Below the pieces are notes generated by a model, which saw only the letters and a list, made by a program, of their open reading frames with translations, had not been told where the DNA came from and did not search any database. A stretch of DNA of 64,000 bases from Nostoc sp. TCL240-02. GTDB lineage: Bacteria; Cyanobacteriota; Cyanobacteriia; Cyanobacteriales; Nostocaceae. The stretch spans positions 4,092,501-4,156,500 of the forward strand of contig NZ_CP040094.1 of the NCBI RefSeq assembly GCF_013343235.1, given 5' to 3'. Of the stretch, positions 36,383-45,853 are shown in pieces; the stretch's first letter is position 1, and the number at the start of each line of letters is the position of its first letter. Position numbers and translations under genes: made by a program.

Positions 36383-37225
36383 ATGGTGGAAAGTAATCCC
36401 AAACGGCAGTTGGTAATTATTGGGGGAGCAGAAGATAAGGATGGAGATTCTCAAATTCTGCGAGACTTTGTGCGACGCGCTGGGGGTACGAAGGCGTACA
36501 TTGTCATTATGACGGCAGCAACAGAATTACCAAGAGAAGTGGGAGAGAATTATATTAGAGTTTTTGAGCGGCTAGGAGCCGAGAATGTTCGCATTATTGA
36601 TACAGAAACCCGCGAAGACGCATCATCATCTACCGCATTAGAAGCAATTCATAAATCAACTGGGGTATTTTTTACCGGTGGAGATCAAGCTCGCATCACC
36701 AATATCCTCAAGGATACCGAAATCGATGCGGCGATTCATAAACGTTTCGCGGAAGGTGTAGTTATCGCTGGTACAAGCGCGGGCGCTGCTGTGATGCCAG
36801 ATAAAATGATAGTTGAAGGTGATTCTCAAACACATCCTCGAATTGAAACTGTTGAAATGGGCCCTGGTCTAGGCTTTTTACCAGGAGTGGTAATTGACCA
36901 GCATTTTTCTCAGCGTGGACGTTTGGGACGCTTAATTTCAGCTTTAATACTAGAACCTGCTGTTTTAGGATTCGGTATTGATGAGAATACCGCTATGGTC
37001 GTAACCGATAACCAAATTGAAGTGATTGGTGCAGGTGCGGTGACGATTGTTGATGAATCAGAAGCTACATACAACAATATGGGCGAAATTCTGAAGGATG
37101 AGTCTTTGGCGATTTGCGGAGCAAAGCTTCACATTTTGCCACATGGATTCAAATTTGACTTGAAAACTCGCCAACCTATCCTAAATAATGTCTCTGTAGC
37201 AAATGTCTCTGTACCTGTTGGTTGA
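36383..37225 (+). CDS. cphB: Cyanophycinase
   Basis: The 280-aa protein is a peptidase S51 family member with catalytic Ser132 in AGTSAGAAVM, GGAEDKDGD near the N-terminus and GVFFTGGDQARI in the middle. It cleaves cyanophycin to beta-Asp-Arg dipeptides. Length is normal. It is transcribed away from the cphA2-like gene. The 372-bp gap behind it contains a C6T3/A3G6 hairpin (37342-37369). Confidence 0.95.
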   Translation: MVESNPKRQLVIIGGAEDKDGDSQILRDFVRRAGGTKAYIVIMTAATELPREVGENYIRVFERLGAENVRIIDTETREDASSSTALEAIHKSTGVFFTGGDQARITNILKDTEIDAAIHKRFAEGVVIAGTSAGAAVMPDKMIVEGDSQTHPRIETVEMGPGLGFLPGVVIDQHFSQRGRLGRLISALILEPAVLGFGIDENTAMVVTDNQIEVIGAGAVTIVDESEATYNNMGEILKDESLAICGAKLHILPHGFKFDLKTRQPILNNVSVANVSVPVG

Positions 37226-37597
37226 ATGAACGCCTAAATTTTAGCAGGTGCGTTTACTCGAATAAATAATTAATAATTGTAGATTATTGGCATTTATCTC
37301 TTGAATATCCTCCCAAGTACTCTCAGAAATAGGGGACACAGCCCCCCTTTTTTCAGGAAGAAAGGGGGGATTAATTTTTAAGATTTCTTATCTTAACTTC
37401 GGCAAACTGTTATAAATAAGTAATATCAACTTTACATGATGATGCACTTAATATTTATTAAACGAATTATCAAGTATGTGTAGTACATAAAGAAACAGAT
37501 TGATAAATGAATTAATTATGAAGTTAAATTTAATAAAAAATTGGTACAAGTAGGTAATAATTAATTCAAACTATATATTGAATGCCGATCAACTTTT
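37226..37597. other. AT-rich intergenic region behind cphB
   Basis: Apart from a terminator-like hairpin (CCCCCCTTT 37342-37350 with AAAGGGGGG 37361-37369) nothing is visible. The rest is AT-rich. Confidence 0.5.
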
Positions 37598-38068
37598 ATG
37601 ACAATCTACTTTTATAGCACTCGTGAAGAATATGGTTGTTTCTCTAACTTTTCGCCCCACGGGTTTCAATTAGATGGATTGTATTGGTCAACCAGCGAAC
37701 ACTACTTTCAAGCGCAAAAGTTTGTGGATACACCTCATGTAGAACAAATCCGCCAAGTTAAAACACCTAAAGATGCGGCAAGAATGGGGCGTGAGAGAAC
37801 CCGTCCACTACGTCAAGATTGGGAACAAGTTAAAGACGATATCATGCGGCAAGCTGTGCTATGTAAATTTCAAACTCATACAGATATTAGGAATATCTTA
37901 CTTTCCACAGGCAATGCAGAAATTGTTGAAAACTCGCCCATCGATTTTTATTGGGGTTGCGGAGCCGATGGTAGCGGTAAAAATATGCTAGGAAAAATTT
38001 TAATGGAGGTACGAGAGAGCCTGCACCATACATACAGCGAAGATGTTGATCGTAAAAGCGTTAAATGA
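37598..38068 (+). CDS. NADAR family protein (YbiA-like N-glycosidase fold)
   Basis: The 156-aa protein shows the family pattern: EYGCFSNFSPHGFQLDGLYWSTSEHYFQAQKF at the start and FYWGCGADGSGKNMLGKILMEVRE at the end. NADAR proteins remove ADP-ribose from nucleic acids or cleave riboflavin intermediates, and are often found with toxin or NAD-linked conflict genes. The next gene (TPR protein) begins 81 bp later on the same strand. The exact substrate is open. Confidence 0.9.
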   Translation: MTIYFYSTREEYGCFSNFSPHGFQLDGLYWSTSEHYFQAQKFVDTPHVEQIRQVKTPKDAARMGRERTRPLRQDWEQVKDDIMRQAVLCKFQTHTDIRNILLSTGNAEIVENSPIDFYWGCGADGSGKNMLGKILMEVRESLHHTYSEDVDRKSVK

Positions 38069-38149
38069 TGCGCTAAACCAACCTGATGAAAGATACCTTC
38101 TGGTTTTGGGAACACTATATTTACCACCAGACTTAAAAGGAAGGGGTTG

Positions 38150-39253
38150 ATGCCTAAAGGCGAATGGAATAATAGATCGAAAAATACAATTCCCCTACAA
38201 TCACCCATAACATACTTAAAACCAGTGAAGCGTAATACAATTACTCATGAATTTGGCTCTGGTTCACACGCTGAAATACTACCACCACAGGAAAATGATG
38301 ATAATTTATCGGAAGCATCCAAGCTACTACGGCAAGGAATTCAACAGCAGCAAGCTGGTGAATTAATTGCGGCGCTGAAATCTTTACAACAAGCTTTAGG
38401 GCTGTTTCAGGGAGTTGGGGATTTGCAAAAACAGGCACAGGCGCTTTCTTTTTTAGGATTGGTAACTTATGGCGCTGGAGACTATAAAGGTGCAATATCT
38501 TACTCCCAGCAGTGTTTGTCTTTGCTCAATAACACCTCAGATTTAGCATTGCAAATGCAAGCACTTTCCCATTTAGGAAATTCATACCGTCATTTGAATG
38601 ACCATAACAAGGCTATTGAGTTTCTAGAAAAGTGTTTGAAAATAACGCAACAGCTGCAAGACAAACGGAGTCAAGTTGCAGCACTGAATAATTTGGGATT
38701 GGTATATAAATCTTTGAGTAACTTTACACAGGCTATTGAGTATCAGCAGCAAAGTCTAGAGATTGTGCGAGAACTTAAAGATAACTGGGGCGAGGAACAG
38801 GTACTTAAAAATTTGGGTAATGCTTGGTATGCTTTGAATAATTATCCAAAAGCGATCGCTTATTATGAGCAGTGTGTAGTACTAGCACGCTCATTAAAAA
38901 ATGTTCGCAGTGCTTCTCAGGTACTCAAAAATCTGGGTAATGCTTGTTATGCTCTAAGTGATTATACTAAAGCTATTAAGTATTATGAAGATAGGTTGCT
39001 ATTAGCCAGAGAAATCCAAGACAAACGTGGCGAGGAACAATCTTTAGGTAGTTTAGGAGTTGCTTGTGAAGCTCTGGGTGACTATAACAAAGCAATTACA
39101 TATTATGAACAACGTTTGCTGTTAGCCAGGAATATCAAAGACCGTCGTAGTGAAGAAGAAGCTCTCGATCGTTTGAGAGTCGCTTGCTACGCCTTGGGTG
39201 ATTATGCCAAAGCTATGCAATACCAGCAAGGAACATCTTCAAATAATTCGTAA
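38150..39253 (+). CDS. Tetratricopeptide repeat protein
   Basis: The 367-aa protein has six or seven TPR units of 40 residues from about residue 55 on, with the sequence ALNNLGLVYKSLSNFTQAIEYQQQSLEI and relatives (the TPR_12/Rapsyn type found in cyanobacterial signalling proteins). The first 50 residues are low in order and carry no signal peptide. An RBS-like AAGGAAGGGG lies directly before the start. It may form a unit with the NADAR gene upstream. No catalytic domain is present, so it is likely a scaffold. Confidence 0.8.
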   Translation: MPKGEWNNRSKNTIPLQSPITYLKPVKRNTITHEFGSGSHAEILPPQENDDNLSEASKLLRQGIQQQQAGELIAALKSLQQALGLFQGVGDLQKQAQALSFLGLVTYGAGDYKGAISYSQQCLSLLNNTSDLALQMQALSHLGNSYRHLNDHNKAIEFLEKCLKITQQLQDKRSQVAALNNLGLVYKSLSNFTQAIEYQQQSLEIVRELKDNWGEEQVLKNLGNAWYALNNYPKAIAYYEQCVVLARSLKNVRSASQVLKNLGNACYALSDYTKAIKYYEDRLLLAREIQDKRGEEQSLGSLGVACEALGDYNKAITYYEQRLLLARNIKDRRSEEEALDRLRVACYALGDYAKAMQYQQGTSSNNS

Positions 39254-39383
39254 TTCGTAATGGGGATTTAGGAAGAGCCATAAATAAAACTTGCTGATGA
39301 CGTTAGCTCTATTGACCAAAACGCCCAAAATTCGTTAAAAAGCAAGAGAGGCAGAGGAATAATTAAAATTTAATAATTCAAAA

Positions 39384-40082
39384 TTACTCGCACAGATCGA
39401 TTGGCCCTATTGGATTTTGTTGCTGGAGATATCTGAGAACCTCTGATGTATCAACTTGGGGAAATTGGGCGTAGAAATTACTCACACTCCAAAAGGGTTC
39501 TGGTGTTTCCAAGACGATTGTGCGATCGCCCCACTGTTCTAACCAAGGTAGCAATCTTTGTGGTGCGACTGGAGTACATAGCCAAACTGCTGCTGGAGAC
39601 AGTGCTTTGATAGCAGTTGCCGCTACCGCTATTGTCATTCCTGTAGCAATGCCATCATCAACTAAAATAGCCGTAGCATTCTCGGCATTCACCTGCGGAC
39701 AAGCAGTAATTAATTGAGCCTCAAGAGACTTAGCTTGGATGATAGCTTTATTTAAAGCCACTTCGCGCAACCTTGTATCATCTTTAAACCGAAATAGCTT
39801 TTGATCAGTCCAAAGAACATTTCCGTAAGTAGTCACTGCACCAATTGCTAACTCTGGGTTTTCTGGATGGCTAATCTTTTTCGCTACAACGATTGTCAAC
39901 GGACAATCCAATAGACGTGCTACTGGTGCTGCTACTGGTATACCCCCTCTTGGCAAAGCATAAACAACTGGTACAGGTTTTATCCCAGAAGCAATAGTTT
40001 GCTGAGTCAAAACATCCTGAATCACTCGCGCTAATAACTCACCCGCATGGGTGCGATCGGCAAAAAGCGGGGTCTGTGACAT
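39384..40082 (-). CDS. Phosphoribosyltransferase family protein
   Basis: The 232-aa protein has a type I PRT fold: FADRTHAGELLARVI and VYALPRGGIPVAAPVA at the start, and the PRPP loop ATAILVDDGIATGMTIAVA. It belongs to the family of stand-alone PRT proteins close to erythromycin-esterase fusions; the base it acts on is unknown. The gene is single. Confidence 0.88.
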   Translation of the reverse strand: MSQTPLFADRTHAGELLARVIQDVLTQQTIASGIKPVPVVYALPRGGIPVAAPVARLLDCPLTIVVAKKISHPENPELAIGAVTTYGNVLWTDQKLFRFKDDTRLREVALNKAIIQAKSLEAQLITACPQVNAENATAILVDDGIATGMTIAVAATAIKALSPAAVWLCTPVAPQRLLPWLEQWGDRTIVLETPEPFWSVSNFYAQFPQVDTSEVLRYLQQQNPIGPIDLCE

Positions 40083-40276
40083 GAGTTCTCCCCAGCATCT
40101 TAGGACGGCACTGCTTTTATCATGACTGAATTTTGTCTCAACTTAACTGATACAATAAGATTTTGTATAAATAATTAAGTATTCAGCAAAAGTCTATTTA
40201 TTCAGATAAATCTGCAACCAGAGCAGTATTTAACTCAGATAAAACAGCTGGCGCTGATATCAAAATCCTAATTTTC

Positions 40277-40957
40277 ATGAGCAGCGAAACTCAACTCAGC
40301 CTCTTCGACGACTCAACCTTTAACCAACGAGAACTAATTCCTACAGACGCTAAAATTGCGATCGCTCCCGGAACTTATTCCACCATAACGGAGTTGGCAC
40401 AGCATTGCGATCGCTGCCACCGTTGTCCATTGGGAGACACTCGGACTCATGCTGTGGTCGGACGCGGTAATCTCAAAGCGCCAATTATGGTTATTGGGGA
40501 AGCGCCTGGTCAAAATGAAGACGAAACTGGTTTACCATTTGTAGGTAGATCGGGGCAATTGCTGGAGAAAATTCTGGCATCGGTGAATCTAACTACCGAG
40601 CATGATGTATATATCGCTAATATAAATAAATGTCGCCCACCAGATAATAGAGTTCCTACTCCTGTAGAAGTGGCGGCTTGTCTACCCTACTTACTAGAGC
40701 AAATTCGCCTAGTTGACCCTAAAATAATCTTGTTAACAGGTGCAACTGCTGTCAAAGGCATCACTGGCGATAAGCGGGGGATTACGAAAATTCGCGGACA
40801 GTGGCTGGAGTGGGAAGGGCGTTTATGTATGCCGATTTTTCATCCTTCGTACTTACTGCGTAACCCTTCTAAAGAAAGAGGTGCACCTAAATGGTTGATG
40901 TGGCAGGATATCCAGGCAGTGCGGGCTAAGTTAGACGAATTCCAAAATAACAATTAA
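40277..40957 (+). CDS. Uracil-DNA glycosylase, family 4 (Fe-S)
   Basis: The 226-aa protein carries the [4Fe-4S] ligands C44, C47, C119 and C135, the active-site motif GEAPGQNEDETGLPFVG and the second motif HPSYLLRNP. It removes uracil from DNA. Start at ATG 40277 gives normal length. A HIP1 octamer variant lies inside the gene. No operon. Confidence 0.93.
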   Translation: MSSETQLSLFDDSTFNQRELIPTDAKIAIAPGTYSTITELAQHCDRCHRCPLGDTRTHAVVGRGNLKAPIMVIGEAPGQNEDETGLPFVGRSGQLLEKILASVNLTTEHDVYIANINKCRPPDNRVPTPVEVAACLPYLLEQIRLVDPKIILLTGATAVKGITGDKRGITKIRGQWLEWEGRLCMPIFHPSYLLRNPSKERGAPKWLMWQDIQAVRAKLDEFQNNN

Positions 40958-41037
40958 ACCTCGTCTACCTTGATAACCGTAGTTTTGCAGCGATCGCGTA
41001 ACCCAACATAAATAAGGTGGTAATGTTGGGTTGCCTT

Positions 41038-41412
41038 TCACTTTACCCAACCTACTAGCGTGACTTCCATGACTTTAATCAAGCCATGCTCAAGGGTGAA
41101 TCGATGGCCCACGCGCTCATCGGCAAGAACTGCATAAGCCTTGTCACGCACGACCTGATGCACATCGACCAAAATGCGCCCGTCCTCCTCCAAGTAAAAG
41201 GAAACCGGCTCGACGTGCGGATTGATCTCGCTCCATTGCTCCGTCCAGTAAGCGCGAACTTCTTCAGGCCCACGGACAAAACCGCCTTTGAACGCTTTCG
41301 GCCAAGCGACGTCAGGAGTCATGAGGGCAAGGGCAGTGTCAATGTCTCGTGCGTTGAAGGCCGCGTAAGCCGCACGGAGCAGTTCGATTTCTGGTGCAGG
41401 TTGATCTGGCAT
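41038..41412 (-). CDS. SnoaL-like (NTF2-fold) protein, probably acquired
   Basis: From ATG 41412 (MPDQPAPEIELLRAAYAAFNARDIDTALALM) the protein has 124 residues, a SnoaL-like domain with the segment VAWPKAFKGGFVRGPEEVRAYW. GC is much higher than in neighbours (for example GCGCCCGTCCTCC), and codons ending in G or C dominate, unlike the rest of the window. It was likely acquired from a GC-rich bacterium. Function is unknown; the fold covers cyclases, isomerases and binding proteins. Confidence 0.8.
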   Translation of the reverse strand: MPDQPAPEIELLRAAYAAFNARDIDTALALMTPDVAWPKAFKGGFVRGPEEVRAYWTEQWSEINPHVEPVSFYLEEDGRILVDVHQVVRDKAYAVLADERVGHRFTLEHGLIKVMEVTLVGWVK

Positions 41413-41730
41413 AAGAGGTATGGTGAAGGAGATGCCGCAGGGCATAAAAATTTATTATACCGTTAAAGCTAAGTAGTGTTATCTTTGCGGGACACAACTA
41501 CGCGCTAATTGCACTCACTGTGGCGAGTTAGTAGTGTCCACCAGATATAACAGTACCTAATTGCGATCGCCTGTTTTAATTGAGGTGGAAGCGATCGCAT
41601 CTGAGTTAAGTTAGTATTACATCAAGTCAGTCAGGGAAATTAGCCTTTCTTTCAAGTAACTTGTATTTTTATTAACAAATATTCGGGTAATGGATAGCTG
41701 GCTGACAGCAAGAAAGGTAGAGGTGGGGTT

Positions 41731-42270
41731 CTAAGAACAACTAGTAAGGGCAGCACCACATTGATCTTCCCTTGTCAACCAACCTTTAACACCTTGATAT
41801 TCCACCTGCGCCCAATCTCCCTGACAGCCTAACAATTTGACAGCCGTATTTGCAGGAATTGTTCTCACTTTTCGGCTTTCTTGACTATTACTAGCATATA
41901 AATCTACGCCATTAGTGCCGTAGCCCTGCGTTGTTAAACCTAACTTTGGCACAAATACCCATCCAGTTCCTTGAAAACCATTACTAGCATTAGTAATCTG
42001 TACCCAATCTCCAGTAGCACCAATAACTTGAACTGTTTCGTTGATGGGGATTTGCCCTAAAATTGTGTTATTTGTACTTGCACCATTCCGCACATTTAAA
42101 CCTTGTATATCTGTATCGGTGACGTAGGCAAGAATATCGCACTTTTGTGGATTAGTTGATTTCGCTAAAGCTATTTGATAAGCTATACCTGTATTGATCA
42201 TCACGCTAATACAACTAAATACCAATCCTATTACTAACTTTGATGGTGCATTTTTCAGTTTTTTTGTCAT
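41731..42270 (-). CDS. Secreted SH3-domain protein
   Basis: The 179-aa protein has an N-terminal signal/anchor (LVIGLVFSCISVMINTGIAYQIALA) and two bacterial SH3 domains: LNVRNGASTNNTILGQIPINETVQVIG and the second with KVRTIPANTAVKLLGCQGDWAQV. Cys residues at the end suggest a disulfide. Such modules bind cell wall peptides. No enzymatic domain is seen. Confidence 0.85.
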   Translation of the reverse strand: MTKKLKNAPSKLVIGLVFSCISVMINTGIAYQIALAKSTNPQKCDILAYVTDTDIQGLNVRNGASTNNTILGQIPINETVQVIGATGDWVQITNASNGFQGTGWVFVPKLGLTTQGYGTNGVDLYASNSQESRKVRTIPANTAVKLLGCQGDWAQVEYQGVKGWLTREDQCGAALTSCS

Positions 42271-42425
42271 AATTTGCTCAATTTTTTTGCTTCAGTACCT
42301 AAGATTTGAGTTCGATTTCTATCTCATAATCTACCCAAACAAATTAAAGCTAACTTTATAACGTAGTTATCTAAAAATAATTTTAGTACTGTAATAACAC
42401 TTTTCATTTTACAAAATTTAGTCCT

Positions 42426-42454
42426 GCGATGTCTACGACGGGCTACGCCTACGC
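42426..42454. repeat. 29-bp dispersed repeat, copy 3 (intergenic)
   Basis: The reverse complement is identical over 29 bases to 2421-2449. Here it lies between genes. Confidence 0.93.
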
Positions 42455-42550
42455 AGATGGATGCAATACAACGCTATGATTGTGTATTAAAATGCTTATA
42501 GTGTAATTAACGCTAATAGTGAGTAAAATTTTGATAATTTATTAATTTAT

Positions 42551-43432
42551 ATGAACCATAAAATACAGCCCATATCAGATGGCATAGGTCAAGAAATTAT
42601 TAATATTGACAATAGCAGTATTTTAGAATTAGACAAAGAAGAAATTATTCGTCTATTTAAAGATTATGGAGTTTTACTTTTTAGAGGATTTGATGTTGAT
42701 GTTGAAATCTTTAAAGAATTTACCAATCTGTTGAGTACCAATTTTATAAATTATGCTGGTGGTGCATTCAGTAGGAAGGTAATTAATGGAGATGAGACTC
42801 TTTTAAGTGTAAACGATTTTAAGTCTGAGATTAAATTGCATGGAGAAATGTATTATCAGAAAAATATCCCACTGATGTTGTGGTTTTTCTGTGCTAATCC
42901 GCCATTAGAAGATGGTGAAACTACGGTGTGTGATGGTAGAAAATTTTTTAATGAAATTAGTAGTTCAACCAAAGAGTTATTCAGCAAAAAGAAGTTAAAA
43001 TTTACTGTTCAGATATCTCAAGAGGACTGGCAGAAAAAATACCAAACAGATGATTTGAACCAGCTAGAAGAAATGTGTCAGAAGAATAATACGTATCTGA
43101 CAGTAAATGATGATCAATCAATTCTGCTTGAATACATTTGTCCAGCTATTATCCCCAGCAGATGTGGAAAATATCAGGTATTTATTAATAGTTTATTGCC
43201 TACAAAGCAGTTAAACCCAAAGATTCTTAATTTTGAGGATGGTTCAGAAATTCCTGAAGAGGTTGTCTCTGAACTGAATGACATTGCTGAAAAAATAACC
43301 ACGGAAATTTTGTGGGAAAGTGGCGATATTTTAATGATTGATAATACAAGAATACTTCATGGTAGAAGGTCTTTTGCTGACGATCAAAGAGATATTTATA
43401 TCAGGCTATGTTCTCCAGCTTTTTCATTTTGA
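42551..43432 (+). CDS. TauD/TfdA-type Fe(II)/2-oxoglutarate dioxygenase
   Basis: The 293-aa protein holds the iron triad H97-x-E99 (KLHGEMYY) and H270 (RILHGRRSF), plus a likely 2OG-binding Arg near 284 (DIYIRL). Glu replaces the more common Asp at position 99. Relatives (SyrP-like, clavaminate-synthase-like) hydroxylate amino acids in natural product pathways; no such cluster is nearby. The gene is very AT-rich. Confidence 0.88.
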   Translation: MNHKIQPISDGIGQEIINIDNSSILELDKEEIIRLFKDYGVLLFRGFDVDVEIFKEFTNLLSTNFINYAGGAFSRKVINGDETLLSVNDFKSEIKLHGEMYYQKNIPLMLWFFCANPPLEDGETTVCDGRKFFNEISSSTKELFSKKKLKFTVQISQEDWQKKYQTDDLNQLEEMCQKNNTYLTVNDDQSILLEYICPAIIPSRCGKYQVFINSLLPTKQLNPKILNFEDGSEIPEEVVSELNDIAEKITTEILWESGDILMIDNTRILHGRRSFADDQRDIYIRLCSPAFSF

Positions 43433-43437
43433 TATTT

Positions 43438-43532
43438 TTAGGACTTACGTAAACAATATTCAAAACCCTTATTCTCAGGTAGGGACAATTCATGAATTGC
43501 CCCTATACTGTGTAGTTTTGCGTAAGTCCTAA
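43438..43532. mobile_element. MITE-like element of about 95 bp
   Basis: The ends TAGGACTTACGTAAAC and, as reverse complement, TAGGACTTACGCAAAAC form terminal inverted repeats of 16-17 bases with one or two differences. There is no ORF inside. TTA stands on the left and TAA on the right. It begins 6 bases after the dioxygenase stop. Confidence 0.72.
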
Positions 43533-43689
43533 TTTTATTACAGCAGATATCAAGGTACAGCATTGTTCCCTCTTACTGCATGATTTATAGGTTATTGGTG
43601 TAGATAATTGGTCTTTACAAGACGCGATAAATCGCGTCTCTACATTAGGGTTTTGTTGCTCTATCTAAACTGTATTGATCTATAACAGG

Positions 43690-45198
43690 TTACTTCATAT
43701 CGTAGCCAAACAAATTTGGGTCTACTTCTCCTAGCTGCAACTCTGCTAAACCATATTCCGCCCATCGTCTCTCTACCATCGCCGCCACATCTGGGTCAGA
43801 TTCCAAAGGCGAACCCCATTCATGGTCTGTTTCCGGTGGAATCTTTGTAGTCGCATCAATTCCCATCCGTCCACCTAAGCCAATTTTTTCACTGGCAAAA
43901 TCCAAGGTATCAAAAGGTGTATTTGGCAAAATAAACACATCTCGCACTGGGTCAACTTTGGAACTAATCGCCCACACCACTTGACGCGGATCGCGAATAT
44001 TTATGTCTTTATCCACAACAATTACAAATTTGGTGTATGTAAATTGTGGTAAAGCACTCCAAAACGCTAAAGCCGCCCGTCGTGCTTGTCCGGGATATGC
44101 TTTATCAATGGAAATAATCGCTGCTTTGTAACTCAAAGCTTCCATTGGGAGGAAGAAATCGACAATTTCAGATACTTGTTGGCGCAGTATGGGCGTATAA
44201 ATGCGATTTAGTGCGATCGCCATCATCGCTTCTTCTTTGGGTGGACGACCGCTAAATGTTGTTAAGTAAATCGGATTTTTCCGGTGCGTCATACACTCAA
44301 AGCGTACCAAAGGCGAATCCTCAACGCCGCCGTAATAACCCATGTGGTCGCCAAAAGGCCCATCTGGTAAAACTTCTCCTGGTGTAATTGTTCCTTCCAA
44401 GACAAATTCTGAATCGGCGGGAACTTCCAAATCGACAGTTTTACATTTCGCCAACTGCACACCAGAACCGCCGTATAGTCCAGCAAACAGCCATTCTGAT
44501 AAATCTACAGGGATGGGTGTAGCAGCTGCCATAATAATTAGAGGATCTACACCAAGTGCGATCGCAACTTCTAATTTTTTCCCACGTTCGGCCGCTTTTC
44601 GCAAATGCCTCGCCCCACCCCGCACCGATAACCAGTGAACCGTCATCGTATTTTTAGATTGTAGTTGTAAGCGATACACACCTACATTTGGTGTACCCGT
44701 CTCACAATCTTTGGTAATTACTAGTCCCAGCGTGATAATCTTGCCAGCATCACCAACATAAGGACGTATCAAAGGCAACTTATTTAAATCTAAATCATTA
44801 CCTTGAAGCACAACTTGCTGACAAGCGGGGAAAAAGTCTCGTCCTGGTTTCGCCTTCACCACATCAAACAGCACTTTCCCAAAATCTATCGCTTGGGAAA
44901 TCTTCTTCGGTGGTTTTGGCTGTTGCAGCATACTTAATTTTTTCCCCAGGGTTTCCAACTCCTCTGGATGCTGCATATTCATCGCCCAGCAAATCCTTTC
45001 CACAGTTCCCATCAAATTCACCGCCACCGGAAAGGAAGCACCTTTGACGTTTTCAAACAACAACCCTGGACCACCTTTTTGCAGCATTCGGTTGGAAATC
45101 TCAGCAATTTCCAATTCCGGGTCAACTAAAGCTGAAATACGCCGTAATTGTCCCTTTTCTTCCAGAATTTTAATGAATCCCCGCAAGTCTCTCGCCAT
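43690..45198 (-). CDS. UbiD family decarboxylase (prenylated-FMN dependent)
   Basis: The 502-aa protein starts MARDLRGFIKILEEKGQLRRI and carries the UbiD signatures PFGDHMGYYGGVED, the Glu-Arg-Glu network region (EIVDFFLPMEALSYKAAIISI) and ATPIPVDLSEW. It is of normal length. In cyanobacteria UbiD-like proteins are thought to act in plastoquinone or related quinone synthesis; the partner flavin prenyltransferase is not here. The gene is single. Confidence 0.93.
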   Translation of the reverse strand: MARDLRGFIKILEEKGQLRRISALVDPELEIAEISNRMLQKGGPGLLFENVKGASFPVAVNLMGTVERICWAMNMQHPEELETLGKKLSMLQQPKPPKKISQAIDFGKVLFDVVKAKPGRDFFPACQQVVLQGNDLDLNKLPLIRPYVGDAGKIITLGLVITKDCETGTPNVGVYRLQLQSKNTMTVHWLSVRGGARHLRKAAERGKKLEVAIALGVDPLIIMAAATPIPVDLSEWLFAGLYGGSGVQLAKCKTVDLEVPADSEFVLEGTITPGEVLPDGPFGDHMGYYGGVEDSPLVRFECMTHRKNPIYLTTFSGRPPKEEAMMAIALNRIYTPILRQQVSEIVDFFLPMEALSYKAAIISIDKAYPGQARRAALAFWSALPQFTYTKFVIVVDKDINIRDPRQVVWAISSKVDPVRDVFILPNTPFDTLDFASEKIGLGGRMGIDATTKIPPETDHEWGSPLESDPDVAAMVERRWAEYGLAELQLGEVDPNLFGYDMK

Positions 45199-45853
45199 TG
45201 TTCTAATAAAGCTGATTATTTAAGAAGTGTGAAGCGCTTTCTTATATTATGGGGTATTGGGCACGGGGCATCGGGCATTGGGCATTAGGAAAGGACAAAG
45301 AAGGAATCTGTTCAAGAATCTCTCTAATCCTCTCAACTCTAAGTAAGTTGGCGCGAAAAAACCCAAGTATGTTACGAAACGTAAATAGGCTTAAAGCCCT
45401 TACTAATGAACAATGACAGCCTTTACCAGTTAGCTTTTATTGCGCCGGTCTACTTGAATTTGGGAAATTATTGGTTTTAATTGGAAATTAACCTATTTAG
45501 TCACTTTTCTTAACTGTCTTTTCCAAAGTATTTAGTTATTGTATCTAGGGATACGCATTTATTTTTTATAAATAAGCGCTAACCTAATCAAACATGGCCA
45601 GAATATACTATACCTTCCTGGCAGGCGGTTTTGTTATATGACCCCTGCTAGGTTTATTTATTACAAGCTTTTACAGTGCCTAATTTTGGGATTTTTCTGA
45701 ATTTTTGTGAGTTTGCGTTAGTGTAGTCCAACCCAAGCATCGCCAACAGCATAAATTTTTGATCCTGACAAGGGGACTTTTAAAACATCCTCTGAAAATA
45801 TGGGTTTATAAAACATAGCTGAAAATTGCTATTTATCCGAATTCACAAATTTT
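45199..45853. other. Intergenic region without recognisable gene
   Basis: The region contains a short GGGCATTGGG-type low-complexity stretch (45257-45290) and a block at 45770-45800 that resembles 31600-31620. I see no ORF, tRNA or terminator I could support. Confidence 0.5.
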
